DNA of 64,000 bases. Origin: Yoonia sp. (lineage in GTDB: Bacteria; Pseudomonadota; Alphaproteobacteria; Rhodobacterales; Rhodobacteraceae). Position 1 is the first letter of the stretch; the number at the start of each line of letters is the position of its first letter. The position numbers and the translations under genes were made by a program. The notes below the pieces were generated by a model, which was given only the letters and a program-made list of their open reading frames with translations, was not told the DNA's origin and ran no database searches. Shown one piece after another: positions 20,130 through 27,881 of the stretch. The DNA is taken from positions 1-64,000 of the forward strand of contig NZ_JAGYJK010000004.1 of assembly GCF_018402175.1 (NCBI RefSeq), given 5' to 3'.

Positions 20130-21322
20130 CACCGCTGCCTCCAGTGCTTGCCCCTGGTTTTGCCGAATTGCTGCAAGGTGGCGCGCCGGTCGGGCTTGCG
20201 GTGTCGGGCGGCGGCGATTCCATCGCTTTGCTGCATCTGGCCGCCGCGATTGGCGGGCGGATCAACGTGGCATCGGTCGATCACGGCCTGCGGGCTGATA
20301 GTGCGGCTGAATGCGCCATGGTTGCAGATATTTGCGTGGGGTACGGCCTGCCGCATCAGACAGTGAAATGGACCGGTTGGGACCGGCGTGGCAACCTGCA
20401 GGATCATGCACGCCGGGCGCGCTATGGCTTGCTGGCGGATTGGGCGCGCGGGGCGGGGCTGGCAGATATCGCCCTTGGGCATACCGCAGATGATCAGGCG
20501 GAAACGGTCGTCATGGCGCTCGCGCGTGGTGCGGGGGTGGACGGGCTGGCGGGGATGGCGGCTGTGACGTGCCGCGATGGTCTGCGCTATCACCGGCCCC
20601 TGTTGCAGGTCACACGGGCGGCGTTGCGCGCCTATCTGGTGGCGACAGGCCGCCTCTGGTGCGATGATCCGGGCAATGATGACCCCGGCTATGAACGGAT
20701 CAGGATCAGGCAAGCGGCGGGTGCCTTGGCGCAGCTGGGGCTGACGCCCCAGACGCTTGGGCAGGTCGCGCAGCATATGGCGACAGCGGCGGCGGCGCTG
20801 GACCGCGGCACCGCTGATCTGGCCGCGGCAGTGATGATGCAACAGGGCGGCGATGTGCTGATCACGCTGACCCTGCGCGATCTGTCGCGCGAACAGGCCC
20901 GCCGGCTGGTGCTGGCCGCGATGGAACGGGTGCATCGGCGGATGACTCCACCACGCAAGGATGAGCAGCAGCGCCTGATGCAATCCTTGCTGCATGGGCA
21001 GGGCGTCACGCTTGGTGGGTGTTTGATGACCTTCGACGGACCCGTTCTGCGCGTCAGCCGCGAACCGCAGGCCGTGGCGCAGCTGGTCACCCCCACGACC
21101 GCGCTGTGGGACGCACGCTGGCAGCTGTCGGGGCCACATGCGCCCGACCTGCAACTGCGCGCGCTGGGGGCGGGGATCGACCTGTGTTGCGACTGGCGCA
21201 CCAGCGGTCTGCCGCGCCGGTCCTTGCAGGCCACACCTGCCGTCTGGCGTGATCAGACGCTGGTTTCTGCACCCTTGGCGGGTTTCGGGCGTGATTGGTC
21301 CGCGCAGATTGTCGCGGACTAG
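20120..21322 (+). CDS. tilS: tRNA(Ile)-lysidine synthetase TilS
   Basis: Converts C34 of the AUA-reading tRNA(Ile) to lysidine, changing its decoding and charging. It has 400 residues. The PP-loop ATP pyrophosphatase motif SGGGDS is at 29-34, followed by NVASVDHGLRADSAAE and the typical GHTADDQAETVVMALARGAG. It overlaps ybgF by 10 bases, in a frame of its own. It is essential in most bacteria. Confidence 0.95.
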   Translation: MSVAPLPPVLAPGFAELLQGGAPVGLAVSGGGDSIALLHLAAAIGGRINVASVDHGLRADSAAECAMVADICVGYGLPHQTVKWTGWDRRGNLQDHARRARYGLLADWARGAGLADIALGHTADDQAETVVMALARGAGVDGLAGMAAVTCRDGLRYHRPLLQVTRAALRAYLVATGRLWCDDPGNDDPGYERIRIRQAAGALAQLGLTPQTLGQVAQHMATAAAALDRGTADLAAAVMMQQGGDVLITLTLRDLSREQARRLVLAAMERVHRRMTPPRKDEQQRLMQSLLHGQGVTLGGCLMTFDGPVLRVSREPQAVAQLVTPTTALWDARWQLSGPHAPDLQLRALGAGIDLCCDWRTSGLPRRSLQATPAVWRDQTLVSAPLAGFGRDWSAQIVAD

Positions 21323-21343
21323 CCCTGCGCGCGGCTTTGCGCA

Positions 21344-21371
21344 TTGAAGATTGGCGGTTTGTCCCTATTCT
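21344..21371 (+). promoter_or_regulatory. Candidate ftsH promoter, RpoH-like
   Basis: TTG (21344-21346), 17 bases, then CCTATTC (21364-21370), close to the alphaproteobacterial RpoH consensus (TTG, about 17-18 bases, CYTATNT). It lies about 60 bases before the ftsH start. Heat-shock control of ftsH is known in other bacteria. This is a pattern match only. Confidence 0.45.
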
Positions 21372-21430
21372 AAGGATAACCACGCAGGCACGAGTCTGTC
21401 GCCTGTTTGACGATGTGATAGGAGTCCCCC

Positions 21431-23344
21431 TTGGGTAACGCACGCAACATGGTCTTTTGGGTCGTCATGTTCTTGATGGTCCTGGCCTTATTCAACCTGT
21501 TCAGCAGCCCCCTCGGTGCCACCGGCGGCGATGCGCGCAGCTTTTCTACCTTTGTCGAGGCCGTTCAATCCGGTCGCGTGACCGATGCCGTGATCGACGG
21601 CGAGCGTGTCCGCTATTCCGAGGCCGGGCGGACCTATTCCACCATCGCGCCATCGGATGCGGAAATCACCAACCTGTTGATTGGCGCCAATGTGCCGTTC
21701 GAGGCGCGGAGCCAGGAAACATCCGTGTTCCAGTCATTCATTGTCAGCCTGTTGCCGTTCGTTCTGTTGATCGGCGTCTGGATCTATTTCATGAACCGGA
21801 TGCAGGGCGGCGGCAAAGGCGGGGCGATGGGTTTTGGCAAATCCAAAGCCAAGCTTTTGACCGAGAAATCGGGCCGCGTGACGTTCGACGATGTCGCCGG
21901 GATCGACGAGGCCAAGGAAGAATTGGAAGAGATCGTCGAATTCCTGCGCAACCCGCAGAAATTCAGCCGCCTTGGTGGCAAAATCCCCAAAGGCGCGCTG
22001 CTTGTCGGCCCTCCCGGCACTGGTAAAACGCTGCTTGCACGCGCCATCGCGGGCGAAGCCGGCGTGCCCTTCTTTACCATCTCGGGGTCAGACTTCGTGG
22101 AAATGTTCGTCGGTGTGGGTGCAAGCCGTGTGCGCGATATGTTCGAACAGGCGAAAAAGAACGCGCCTTGCATCGTGTTCATCGACGAAATCGACGCTGT
22201 GGGCCGTGCGCGTGGTGTCGGCATGGGCGGCGGCAATGACGAACGCGAACAGACACTGAACCAGCTTCTGGTCGAAATGGACGGGTTCGAGGCGAATGAG
22301 GGCGTGATCATCGTCGCTGCCACCAACCGGCGCGACGTGCTGGACCCCGCCCTGCTGCGTCCGGGTCGTTTTGACCGTCAGGTCACCGTGCCGAACCCCG
22401 ATATCAAGGGCCGCGAAAAGATTTTGGGCGTGCATGCGCGCAAGGTGCCACTTGGTCCCGATGTCGATCTGCGGATCATCGCACGCGGCTCGCCCGGGTT
22501 TTCGGGGGCCGATCTGGCGAACCTTGTGAACGAGGCTGCCTTGATGGCCGCACGCGTGGGTCGCCGTTTCGTGACCATGATCGACTTCGAATCGGCCAAG
22601 GACAAGGTGATGATGGGGGCCGAACGCCGGTCGATGGTCATGACCGCCGAGCAAAAGGAAATGACCGCCTATCACGAGGCTGGCCATGCCATCGTCGGGA
22701 TTTCGCTGCCGAAATGCGACCCTGTCTATAAGGCCACGATCATTCCGCGCGGCGGTGCGCTGGGCATGGTGATGAGCCTGCCGGAAATCGACCGTCTGAA
22801 CATGTTCAAGGATGAATGCCACCAGCGTCTTGCGATGACGATGGCGGGCAAGGCGGCCGAGATCATCAAATACGGTCCCGATTCTGTCAGCAACGGCCCT
22901 GCCGGTGATATCCAGCAGGCCAGCCAGTTGGCCCGTGCAATGGTGTTGCGCTGGGGCATGTCCGACAAGATCGGCAATATCGACTATGCCGAGGCGCATG
23001 AAGGCTATCAGGGCAATACCGCCGGTCTGTCGGTGTCGGCCGATACCAAGGTCATGATCGAGGAAGAAGTCCGCCGGTTCATTCAGGATGGGTACGAGCT
23101 TGCCTATAAGATCATCACCGAAAAGAACGAAGAGTTCGAGCGTCTGGCACAGGGCCTGCTGGAATATGAAACCCTGACCGGTGACGAGATCAAGCGCGTT
23201 ATGGCGGGTGAATTGCCCCATGCAAGCGACGACAAGGGTGGCACGCCGCCGTCCGCAGGGTCGTCGGTCACGGCGATCCCCAAGACCAAGCCGAAAAAGC
23301 CGCGCGCACCTGACGCGGGGCTGGAACCGGAACCTTCGGTCTGA
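21431..23344 (+). CDS. ftsH: ATP-dependent zinc metalloprotease FtsH
   Basis: A membrane AAA+ protease of 637 residues that degrades misfolded membrane proteins and regulatory proteins. Two helices (about 8-24 and 105-121) flank a periplasmic loop. Walker A GPPGTGKT is at 193-200, Walker B is FIDEIDA, the second region of homology is around 305-315, and the zinc site HEAGH is at 415-419. The start is a TTG with AGGAG about 6 bases upstream; a later ATG (21449) would cut into the first helix. A strong terminator follows. Confidence 0.97.
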   Translation: MGNARNMVFWVVMFLMVLALFNLFSSPLGATGGDARSFSTFVEAVQSGRVTDAVIDGERVRYSEAGRTYSTIAPSDAEITNLLIGANVPFEARSQETSVFQSFIVSLLPFVLLIGVWIYFMNRMQGGGKGGAMGFGKSKAKLLTEKSGRVTFDDVAGIDEAKEELEEIVEFLRNPQKFSRLGGKIPKGALLVGPPGTGKTLLARAIAGEAGVPFFTISGSDFVEMFVGVGASRVRDMFEQAKKNAPCIVFIDEIDAVGRARGVGMGGGNDEREQTLNQLLVEMDGFEANEGVIIVAATNRRDVLDPALLRPGRFDRQVTVPNPDIKGREKILGVHARKVPLGPDVDLRIIARGSPGFSGADLANLVNEAALMAARVGRRFVTMIDFESAKDKVMMGAERRSMVMTAEQKEMTAYHEAGHAIVGISLPKCDPVYKATIIPRGGALGMVMSLPEIDRLNMFKDECHQRLAMTMAGKAAEIIKYGPDSVSNGPAGDIQQASQLARAMVLRWGMSDKIGNIDYAEAHEGYQGNTAGLSVSADTKVMIEEEVRRFIQDGYELAYKIITEKNEEFERLAQGLLEYETLTGDEIKRVMAGELPHASDDKGGTPPSAGSSVTAIPKTKPKKPRAPDAGLEPEPSV

Positions 23345-23350
23345 CCGATC

Positions 23351-23376
23351 AAACGCCGCCCCAAGGGGCGGCGTTT
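23351..23376 (+). terminator. Terminator of ftsH
   Basis: AAACGCCGCCCC (23351-23362) pairs perfectly with GGGGCGGCGTTT (23365-23376) around an AA loop, followed by TG. The T-run is part of the stem. It begins 6 bases after the ftsH stop. Confidence 0.85.
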
Positions 23377-23409
23377 TGCGTTGCAGCTCCGGCCCCTTCG
23401 GCGCCGGAT

Positions 23410-23443
23410 GCCTCCGGCGGGGATATTTTTTCTCGGAAGATGA
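23410..23443 (+). repeat. Downstream motif copy 1 (GATATTT class), behind ftsH
   Basis: GCCTCCGGCGGGGATATTT is followed by a few T/C bases and CTCGGAAGATGA. This copy lies 65 bases past the ftsH stop and behind its terminator, in the ftsH orientation, and 57 bases before the MOSC gene. Four further copies are listed at 27161, 48004, 59878 and 60049. Confidence 0.75.
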
Positions 23444-23499
23444 CTTGTCTTTTCGCGCCCCGCGCAGCCAATGTTGCGCGCAGCAGCAGGAGGTTAGCA

Positions 23500-24078
23500 A
23501 TGCCCGCGTTAAAGAAGACAGAGATCATCGCCGAAGTTGTCTGGCTGGGTCTTGTGCCGGACCGTGATGCAGCCCTCACATCCGTTGCCGTACAGGATGC
23601 GCAGCTGACCTATGCGGGCATTCCCGGCGAGGCGCATGGCGGGTTGACCCGCCCGTCCTGTTCGCGCGTGATCAGCCAGCATCCGCGCGGCACGGACATT
23701 CGTAACGTGCGCCAGCTTTGCGTCATGTCCGCCGAGGAATTGGCGCTGATCGCCGCTGATTGCGGGGTGGACGATCTTGATCCGGCCTATGCGGGCGCGT
23801 CGCTGGTGGTGCGCGGCATTCCCGATTTCACCCATCTGCCGCCGTCGTCCCGCCTGCAGTTTCCTGACGGGTCGGTCATTGTCATCGATATGGAAAACCA
23901 GCCCTGCCATCTGCCTGCCAAGGCGATCAACGCCGATCATCCGGGCGCTGGCGACCGGTTCAAGGCGGCGGCCAAGGGCAGGCGCGGCGTCACCGCCTGG
24001 GTCGAACGCGAAGGCCATGTCCATCTGGGCGATGCGGTCACGTTGCATGTGCCGGGCCAGCGCAGCTGGCAGCCCTGA
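23500..24078 (+). CDS. MOSC domain-containing protein
   Basis: A 192-residue protein of the MOSC type (molybdenum cofactor sulfurase C-terminal fold), in the small stand-alone class. It contains GGLTRPSCSRVISQHPRGTDI near the N-terminus and IDMENQPCHLPAKAIN in the middle, which holds the Cys of the MOSC domain. MOSC proteins handle sulfur or Mo-cofactor chemistry, but the substrate here is unknown. The ATG at 23500 has a perfect AGGAGG 6 bases upstream; an upstream in-frame extension has none. Followed by a GC-rich hairpin and then fhs. Confidence 0.85.
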   Translation: MPALKKTEIIAEVVWLGLVPDRDAALTSVAVQDAQLTYAGIPGEAHGGLTRPSCSRVISQHPRGTDIRNVRQLCVMSAEELALIAADCGVDDLDPAYAGASLVVRGIPDFTHLPPSSRLQFPDGSVIVIDMENQPCHLPAKAINADHPGAGDRFKAAAKGRRGVTAWVEREGHVHLGDAVTLHVPGQRSWQP

Positions 24079-24079
24079 T

Positions 24080-24096
24080 CCCCGCCGCTGGCGGGG
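24080..24096 (+). terminator. Hairpin after the MOSC gene
   Basis: CCCCGCC (24080-24086) pairs with GGCGGGG (24090-24096) around a 3-base loop, starting one base after the stop codon. No T-run follows, so it could be a weak or factor-assisted terminator or an mRNA-stabilising hairpin. Confidence 0.4.
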
Positions 24097-24134
24097 CGGA
24101 TTGCGTCGCAATCAGGGGACGGCAGGTGCAAGCG

Positions 24135-24151
24135 CCTCTTTAGAAAAGAGG
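24135..24151 (+). other. Short hairpin in the fhs leader
   Basis: CCTCTTT (24135-24141) pairs perfectly with AAAGAGG (24145-24151) around an AGA loop, 26 bases before the fhs ATG. It could affect translation of fhs. It is too small and isolated to be a known riboswitch. Confidence 0.4.
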
Positions 24152-24177
24152 ACATGGAAAGACACAGGAAAGATCAC

Positions 24178-25854
24178 ATGGCCGTCAAATCCGATATCGA
24201 GATCGCCCGCGCCGCAACCAAGCGCCCCATTCAGGACATCGGTGCCAAGCTGGGCATCCACAGCGATGATCTGGTCCCGTACGGCCATGACAAGGCCAAG
24301 GTCAGCCAGCGCCTGATCGACGCCGTGCAGGACCGCCCCGACGGCAAGCTGATCCTTGTGACCGCGATCAACCCGACGCCTGCGGGTGAGGGGAAGACGA
24401 CGACGACCGTGGGCCTTGGGGATGGGTTGAACGCCATCGGCAAGAAGGCGGTGGTCTGTATCCGCGAAGCCTCGCTCGGGCCCTGTTTCGGGATGAAGGG
24501 TGGGGCGGCTGGTGGTGGCTATGCGCAGGTGATCCCGATGGAGGATATGAACCTGCATTTCACTGGCGATTTCCATGCGATCACATCGGCCCATAACCTG
24601 CTGGCGGCGATGATCGACAATCATGTCTATTGGGGCAATGCGCTGGATATCGATATCCGCCGTGTCGTCTGGCGGCGTGTGATGGATATGAACGACCGCG
24701 CCCTGCGCCAGATCACGGCATCCCTGGGCGGTGTCGCCAATGGTTACCCGCGCGAGGCGGGGTTCGACATCACCGTCGCCTCCGAGGTCATGGCGATCCT
24801 GTGTCTGGCCCGCAATCTGGCTGATCTGCAAAAGCGGCTGGGTGATATCATCGTGGCCTATCGCCGCGATAAGACGCCCGTTTACTGTCGCGATCTGAAG
24901 GCGGATGGCGCGATGACGGTGTTGCTGAAAGACGCGCTGCAACCGAACCTTGTGCAGACGCTGGAAAACAACCCCGCCTTTGTCCATGGCGGCCCCTTTG
25001 CCAATATCGCGCATGGGTGCAACTCGGTGACGGCGACGACGACCGCGCTGAAACTGGCGGATTATGTCGTGACCGAGGCGGGCTTCGGCGCCGATCTGGG
25101 TGCGGAAAAGTTCATGAACATCAAATGCCGCAAGGCGGGGATCGCCCCCGCCTGCGTTGTCGTCGTGGCCACCGTGCGCGCGATGAAGATGAATGGCGGT
25201 GTCGCCAAGGCCGATCTGGGGCTGGAGAATGTCGATGCCGTGCAGGCAGGCTGTGGCAATCTGGGTCGCCATATCGAGAACGTGAAATCCTTTGGTGTGC
25301 CGGTTGTCGTCGCGATCAACCATTTTGTCACCGATACTGATGCCGAGGTCGAAGCCGTCAAAGCCTATGTTGCAACCCAGGGGTCGCAGGCTGTCTTGTG
25401 CAAGCATTGGGCGCAGGGGTCTGCGGGGATCGCCGATCTTGCGACGCTGGTTGCCGATATCGCAGATAAGGATGCGGCGAACTTTGCCCCGATCTATCCT
25501 GACGAGATGGGATTGTTCGAGAAGATCGAGACCATCGCCCAAAAGATCTATCGCGCGGACGGGGTGATCGCGGATGGTAAAATCCGTGACCAGCTCAAGC
25601 AATGGGAAGATCAGGGATACGGCCATCTGCCGGTCTGCATGGCAAAAACCCAATACAGTTTCACCACAGACCCCGAACGGCGCGGCGCACCCACGGGGTT
25701 TACCATTCCCGTGCGCGAGGTAAGGCTGAGTGCCGGGGCCGGTTTCATCGTCGCCATCTGTGGCGAGATCATGACGATGCCGGGCCTGCCGCGTGTGCCA
25801 TCGGCGGAAACGATCATGCTGAACGAGGATGGCCAGATCGAAGGCTTGTTCTAA
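24178..25854 (+). CDS. fhs: Formate--tetrahydrofolate ligase
   Basis: Makes 10-formyl-THF from formate, THF and ATP, feeding purine and one-carbon pools. It has 558 residues. The P-loop-like [14 protein letters not shown] is at about 67-80, followed by [23 protein letters not shown] and [13 protein letters not shown], all strongly conserved in the family. The ATG at 24178 has AGGA about 9 bases upstream. It is followed by the chorismate-mutase-like gene and folD, which makes the methenyl/methylene-THF that this enzyme's product becomes. Confidence 0.98.
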   Translation: MAVKSDIEIARAATKRPIQDIGAKLGIHSDDLVPYGHDKAKVSQRLIDAVQDRPDGKLILVTAINPTPAGEGKTTTTVGLGDGLNAIGKKAVVCIREASLGPCFGMKGGAAGGGYAQVIPMEDMNLHFTGDFHAITSAHNLLAAMIDNHVYWGNALDIDIRRVVWRRVMDMNDRALRQITASLGGVANGYPREAGFDITVASEVMAILCLARNLADLQKRLGDIIVAYRRDKTPVYCRDLKADGAMTVLLKDALQPNLVQTLENNPAFVHGGPFANIAHGCNSVTATTTALKLADYVVTEAGFGADLGAEKFMNIKCRKAGIAPACVVVVATVRAMKMNGGVAKADLGLENVDAVQAGCGNLGRHIENVKSFGVPVVVAINHFVTDTDAEVEAVKAYVATQGSQAVLCKHWAQGSAGIADLATLVADIADKDAANFAPIYPDEMGLFEKIETIAQKIYRADGVIADGKIRDQLKQWEDQGYGHLPVCMAKTQYSFTTDPERRGAPTGFTIPVREVRLSAGAGFIVAICGEIMTMPGLPRVPSAETIMLNEDGQIEGLF

Positions 25855-25927
25855 ACCACCTGTGCTGTTGTCATCGGGTCGTCCACGTCGTATCCGGCAG
25901 GCGGGCCGCAGACAAAGAGGACCGGAC

Positions 25928-26245
25928 GTGAACACACCGCAAGATTGCAGCGACATAGCCGATATCAGGGCCGAGATTGACCGGATCGACGCCGGCTTGG
26001 TGCGGTTACTGGCCGAGCGCGCTGCCTATATCGACCGCGCAGCAGTGATCAAGGCTGTTGCCGGTCTGCCCGCCCGCATCACCCCCCGCGTGGAACAGGT
26101 GGTGGCCAATGTGCGCGATCATGCACAGGCCCACGGCCTGTCGCCTGATCTGGTTGAAATGCTCTGGCGGCGGTTGATCGATTGGTCGATCGCGCGCGAG
26201 GAAACCCGGCTAGGGCCGGACAGTGACAGGAAAGATATCCGATGA
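25928..26245 (+). CDS. AroQ-type chorismate mutase / isochorismate pyruvate-lyase-like protein
   Basis: A 105-residue all-helical AroQ-fold enzyme. The N-terminus [21 protein letters not shown] resembles PchB of Pseudomonas closely, as I recall it. Arg14, Arg31 and Lys42 match the PchB active-site residues; the position matching Gln90 is Glu91 here. It could act as a chorismate mutase (prephenate), an isochorismate lyase (salicylate plus pyruvate), or both. The start is a GTG with AGAGG 7 bases upstream. It overlaps folD by 4 bases and follows fhs, so it is co-transcribed with folate genes, an unexpected setting for either activity. No salicylate or siderophore genes are seen nearby. Confidence 0.85.
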   Translation: MNTPQDCSDIADIRAEIDRIDAGLVRLLAERAAYIDRAAVIKAVAGLPARITPRVEQVVANVRDHAQAHGLSPDLVEMLWRRLIDWSIAREETRLGPDSDRKDIR

Positions 26246-27135
26246 ATGCTCATGTTCTGGACGGCAAGGCTTTTGCCGCAAAGCTGCGTATCACAATTGC
26301 GGACCATGTAGCGGCCTTGCAGGCGGGTCACGGCATCGTGCCGGGGCTGGCGGTGGTGCTGGTCGGTGAAGACCCGGCAAGTCAGGTCTATGTGCGCAGC
26401 AAAGGCAAGATGACCGTCGAAGTCGGCATGCGCAGTTTCGAGCATCGCCTGCCCGACACCACGTCTGAGGCTGATTTGCTGGCGCTGATCGCGCAGTTGA
26501 ACGCCGATCCGGCGGTGCACGGTATTCTGGTGCAACTGCCGTTGCCCGGGCATCTGAACAGCGATCTGGTCATCAACAGCATTGATCCGGCCAAGGATGT
26601 GGACGGGTTTCATATCTCGAATGTGGGGCTGTTGGGGACGGGCCAAAAGGCGATGGTGCCTTGCACGCCTTTGGGTTGTTTGATGCTGCTGCGCGATCAT
26701 CACGGGTCGTTGGCGGGCAAACATGCGGTGGTGATCGGGCGGTCCAATATCGTGGGCAAGCCGATGGCGCAATTGCTGCTGGGCGACAGCTGCACCGTCA
26801 CCATCGCGCATAGCCGCACGGCCGATCTGCCCGCGATGGTCCGGCAGGCGGATATCGTCGTGGCCGCGGTTGGCCGCCCGCAGATGGTGCAGGGCGATTG
26901 GATCAAGCCGGGGGCCACGGTGATCGACGTGGGCATCAACCGGATTGCGGCCGATGATGGCGGCACGCGGTTGGTGGGGGATGTCGATTATGACAGCTGC
27001 GCCGCCGTCGCTGGCGCGATCACGCCGGTGCCGGGCGGGGTGGGGCCGATGACGATTGCCTGCCTTTTGGCCAATACAGTCACCGCCTGTTGTCGTGCGG
27101 GTGGGCTGGCGGAGCCTGAGGGCCTGACCGTCTGA
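26242..27135 (+). CDS. folD: Bifunctional methylene-THF dehydrogenase / methenyl-THF cyclohydrolase FolD
   Basis: Interconverts methylene-, methenyl- and 10-formyl-THF with NADP. It has 297 residues. The catalytic Lys region is [14 protein letters not shown], the substrate loop [13 protein letters not shown] and the NADP-binding [16 protein letters not shown] are present, and it ends with [15 protein letters not shown]. It overlaps the preceding gene by 4 bases. With fhs it completes formate to methylene-THF. A copy of the dispersed downstream motif follows. Confidence 0.98.
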   Translation: MNAHVLDGKAFAAKLRITIADHVAALQAGHGIVPGLAVVLVGEDPASQVYVRSKGKMTVEVGMRSFEHRLPDTTSEADLLALIAQLNADPAVHGILVQLPLPGHLNSDLVINSIDPAKDVDGFHISNVGLLGTGQKAMVPCTPLGCLMLLRDHHGSLAGKHAVVIGRSNIVGKPMAQLLLGDSCTVTIAHSRTADLPAMVRQADIVVAAVGRPQMVQGDWIKPGATVIDVGINRIAADDGGTRLVGDVDYDSCAAVAGAITPVPGGVGPMTIACLLANTVTACCRAGGLAEPEGLTV

Positions 27136-27160
27136 TCCGCCTGCTGCGCAGACGGGCGCG

Positions 27161-27192
27161 CCGCGCGGGGGATATTTAGGCTCGGAAGATGG
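27161..27192 (+). repeat. Downstream motif copy 2 (GATATTT class), behind folD
   Basis: CCGCGCGGGGGATATTTAGG followed by CTCGGAAGATGG. It begins 25 bases past the folD stop, in the folD orientation, and ends 6 bases before the 3' end of the convergent pdeM gene. The upstream half is less conserved than in copies 1 and 3. Confidence 0.7.
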
Positions 27193-27198
27193 TGAAGG

Positions 27199-27843
27199 TC
27201 ACGCCAACGGCACGGCCAGCGCCTTGTGGCCTGTCAGGATCGCAAAGGCGCGCGGGCCGAACAGCTGTCGGATCACGGGCGCCATGCAATCAAGTCCGCC
27301 TGTATAGGCGCCATAGGCTGGCATGACGATGCGCGCGGCATCAACCACAAAGGCGGGCCGGCTGCGGCCTGCCAGCCGGTGCTTGGGGTGGTAATGGCCT
27401 GAGACTTCTGCGGTGGCGCTCGTCGCGATATGGCGGAAGCTCAGAGTGCCAACCTCTATCTGCGCCAGATGGCTGCCGCCCAGATCAACGGGGCCGGGGT
27501 CGTGGTTGCCTTCGACCCAGACCCATTTGCGGCCCGCCTGCAGGCTGGTCAGGCGCAGGCGCATGGCGCCATCCAGACTGTCTGCGGCGGCCAGATCGTC
27601 GAAACTGTCGCCAAGGCAGATCATCTGGCGCGGGTCGGTTGCGCCGATGTCATCTGCCAGCTTGTCCAGTGTTTCTTGTACTTCGTATGGGGGCAGCATC
27701 ACCCCACTGCGCCGCGCGATCCGGTCTGATTTGCCCAAGTGCAGGTCAGAGACGCAGAGCGTGCCTGCCTCTGGCAACCACAGCGCGCCGGATGGCAGTG
27801 CTTGGCAGCGTGTGCCGCAAAGGGTGAAAGCATAGCTGTTCAT
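27199..27843 (-). CDS. pdeM: Ligase-associated DNA damage response endonuclease PdeM
   Basis: A calcineurin-like metallophosphoesterase of 214 residues. The metal-binding motifs are SDLHLGK (Asp33, His35), GDSFDD, GNHD and SGHYHPK. In this family it acts with an Lhr-type helicase, an exonuclease and a DNA ligase in the ligase-associated repair module. The start at 27843 was preferred over a TTG at 27885 that overlaps the helicase stop; the ribosome-binding site is weak in both cases. Only the helicase partner is in the window. Confidence 0.88.
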   Translation of the reverse strand: MNSYAFTLCGTRCQALPSGALWLPEAGTLCVSDLHLGKSDRIARRSGVMLPPYEVQETLDKLADDIGATDPRQMICLGDSFDDLAAADSLDGAMRLRLTSLQAGRKWVWVEGNHDPGPVDLGGSHLAQIEVGTLSFRHIATSATAEVSGHYHPKHRLAGRSRPAFVVDAARIVMPAYGAYTGGLDCMAPVIRQLFGPRAFAILTGHKALAVPLA

Positions 27844-27881
27844 ACGATTTTCTTTGCTGATTTGGCACGCCGGCGCAAGGT

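Noticed and set aside
20123..21154. Frame opposite tilS
   Set aside because: Antisense to tilS, no ribosome-binding site or domain.
22088..23500. Frame opposite ftsH
   Set aside because: Entirely within ftsH; the His/Arg-rich product matches antisense of GC-rich coding sequence.
24079..24177. Folate or SAM riboswitch ahead of fhs
   Set aside because: Only two short hairpins are seen; no conserved core of a known riboswitch class is recognisable and the leader is too short.
24112..25956. 614-codon frame opposite fhs
   Set aside because: Antisense to a well-supported essential-type gene, with no recognisable domain.
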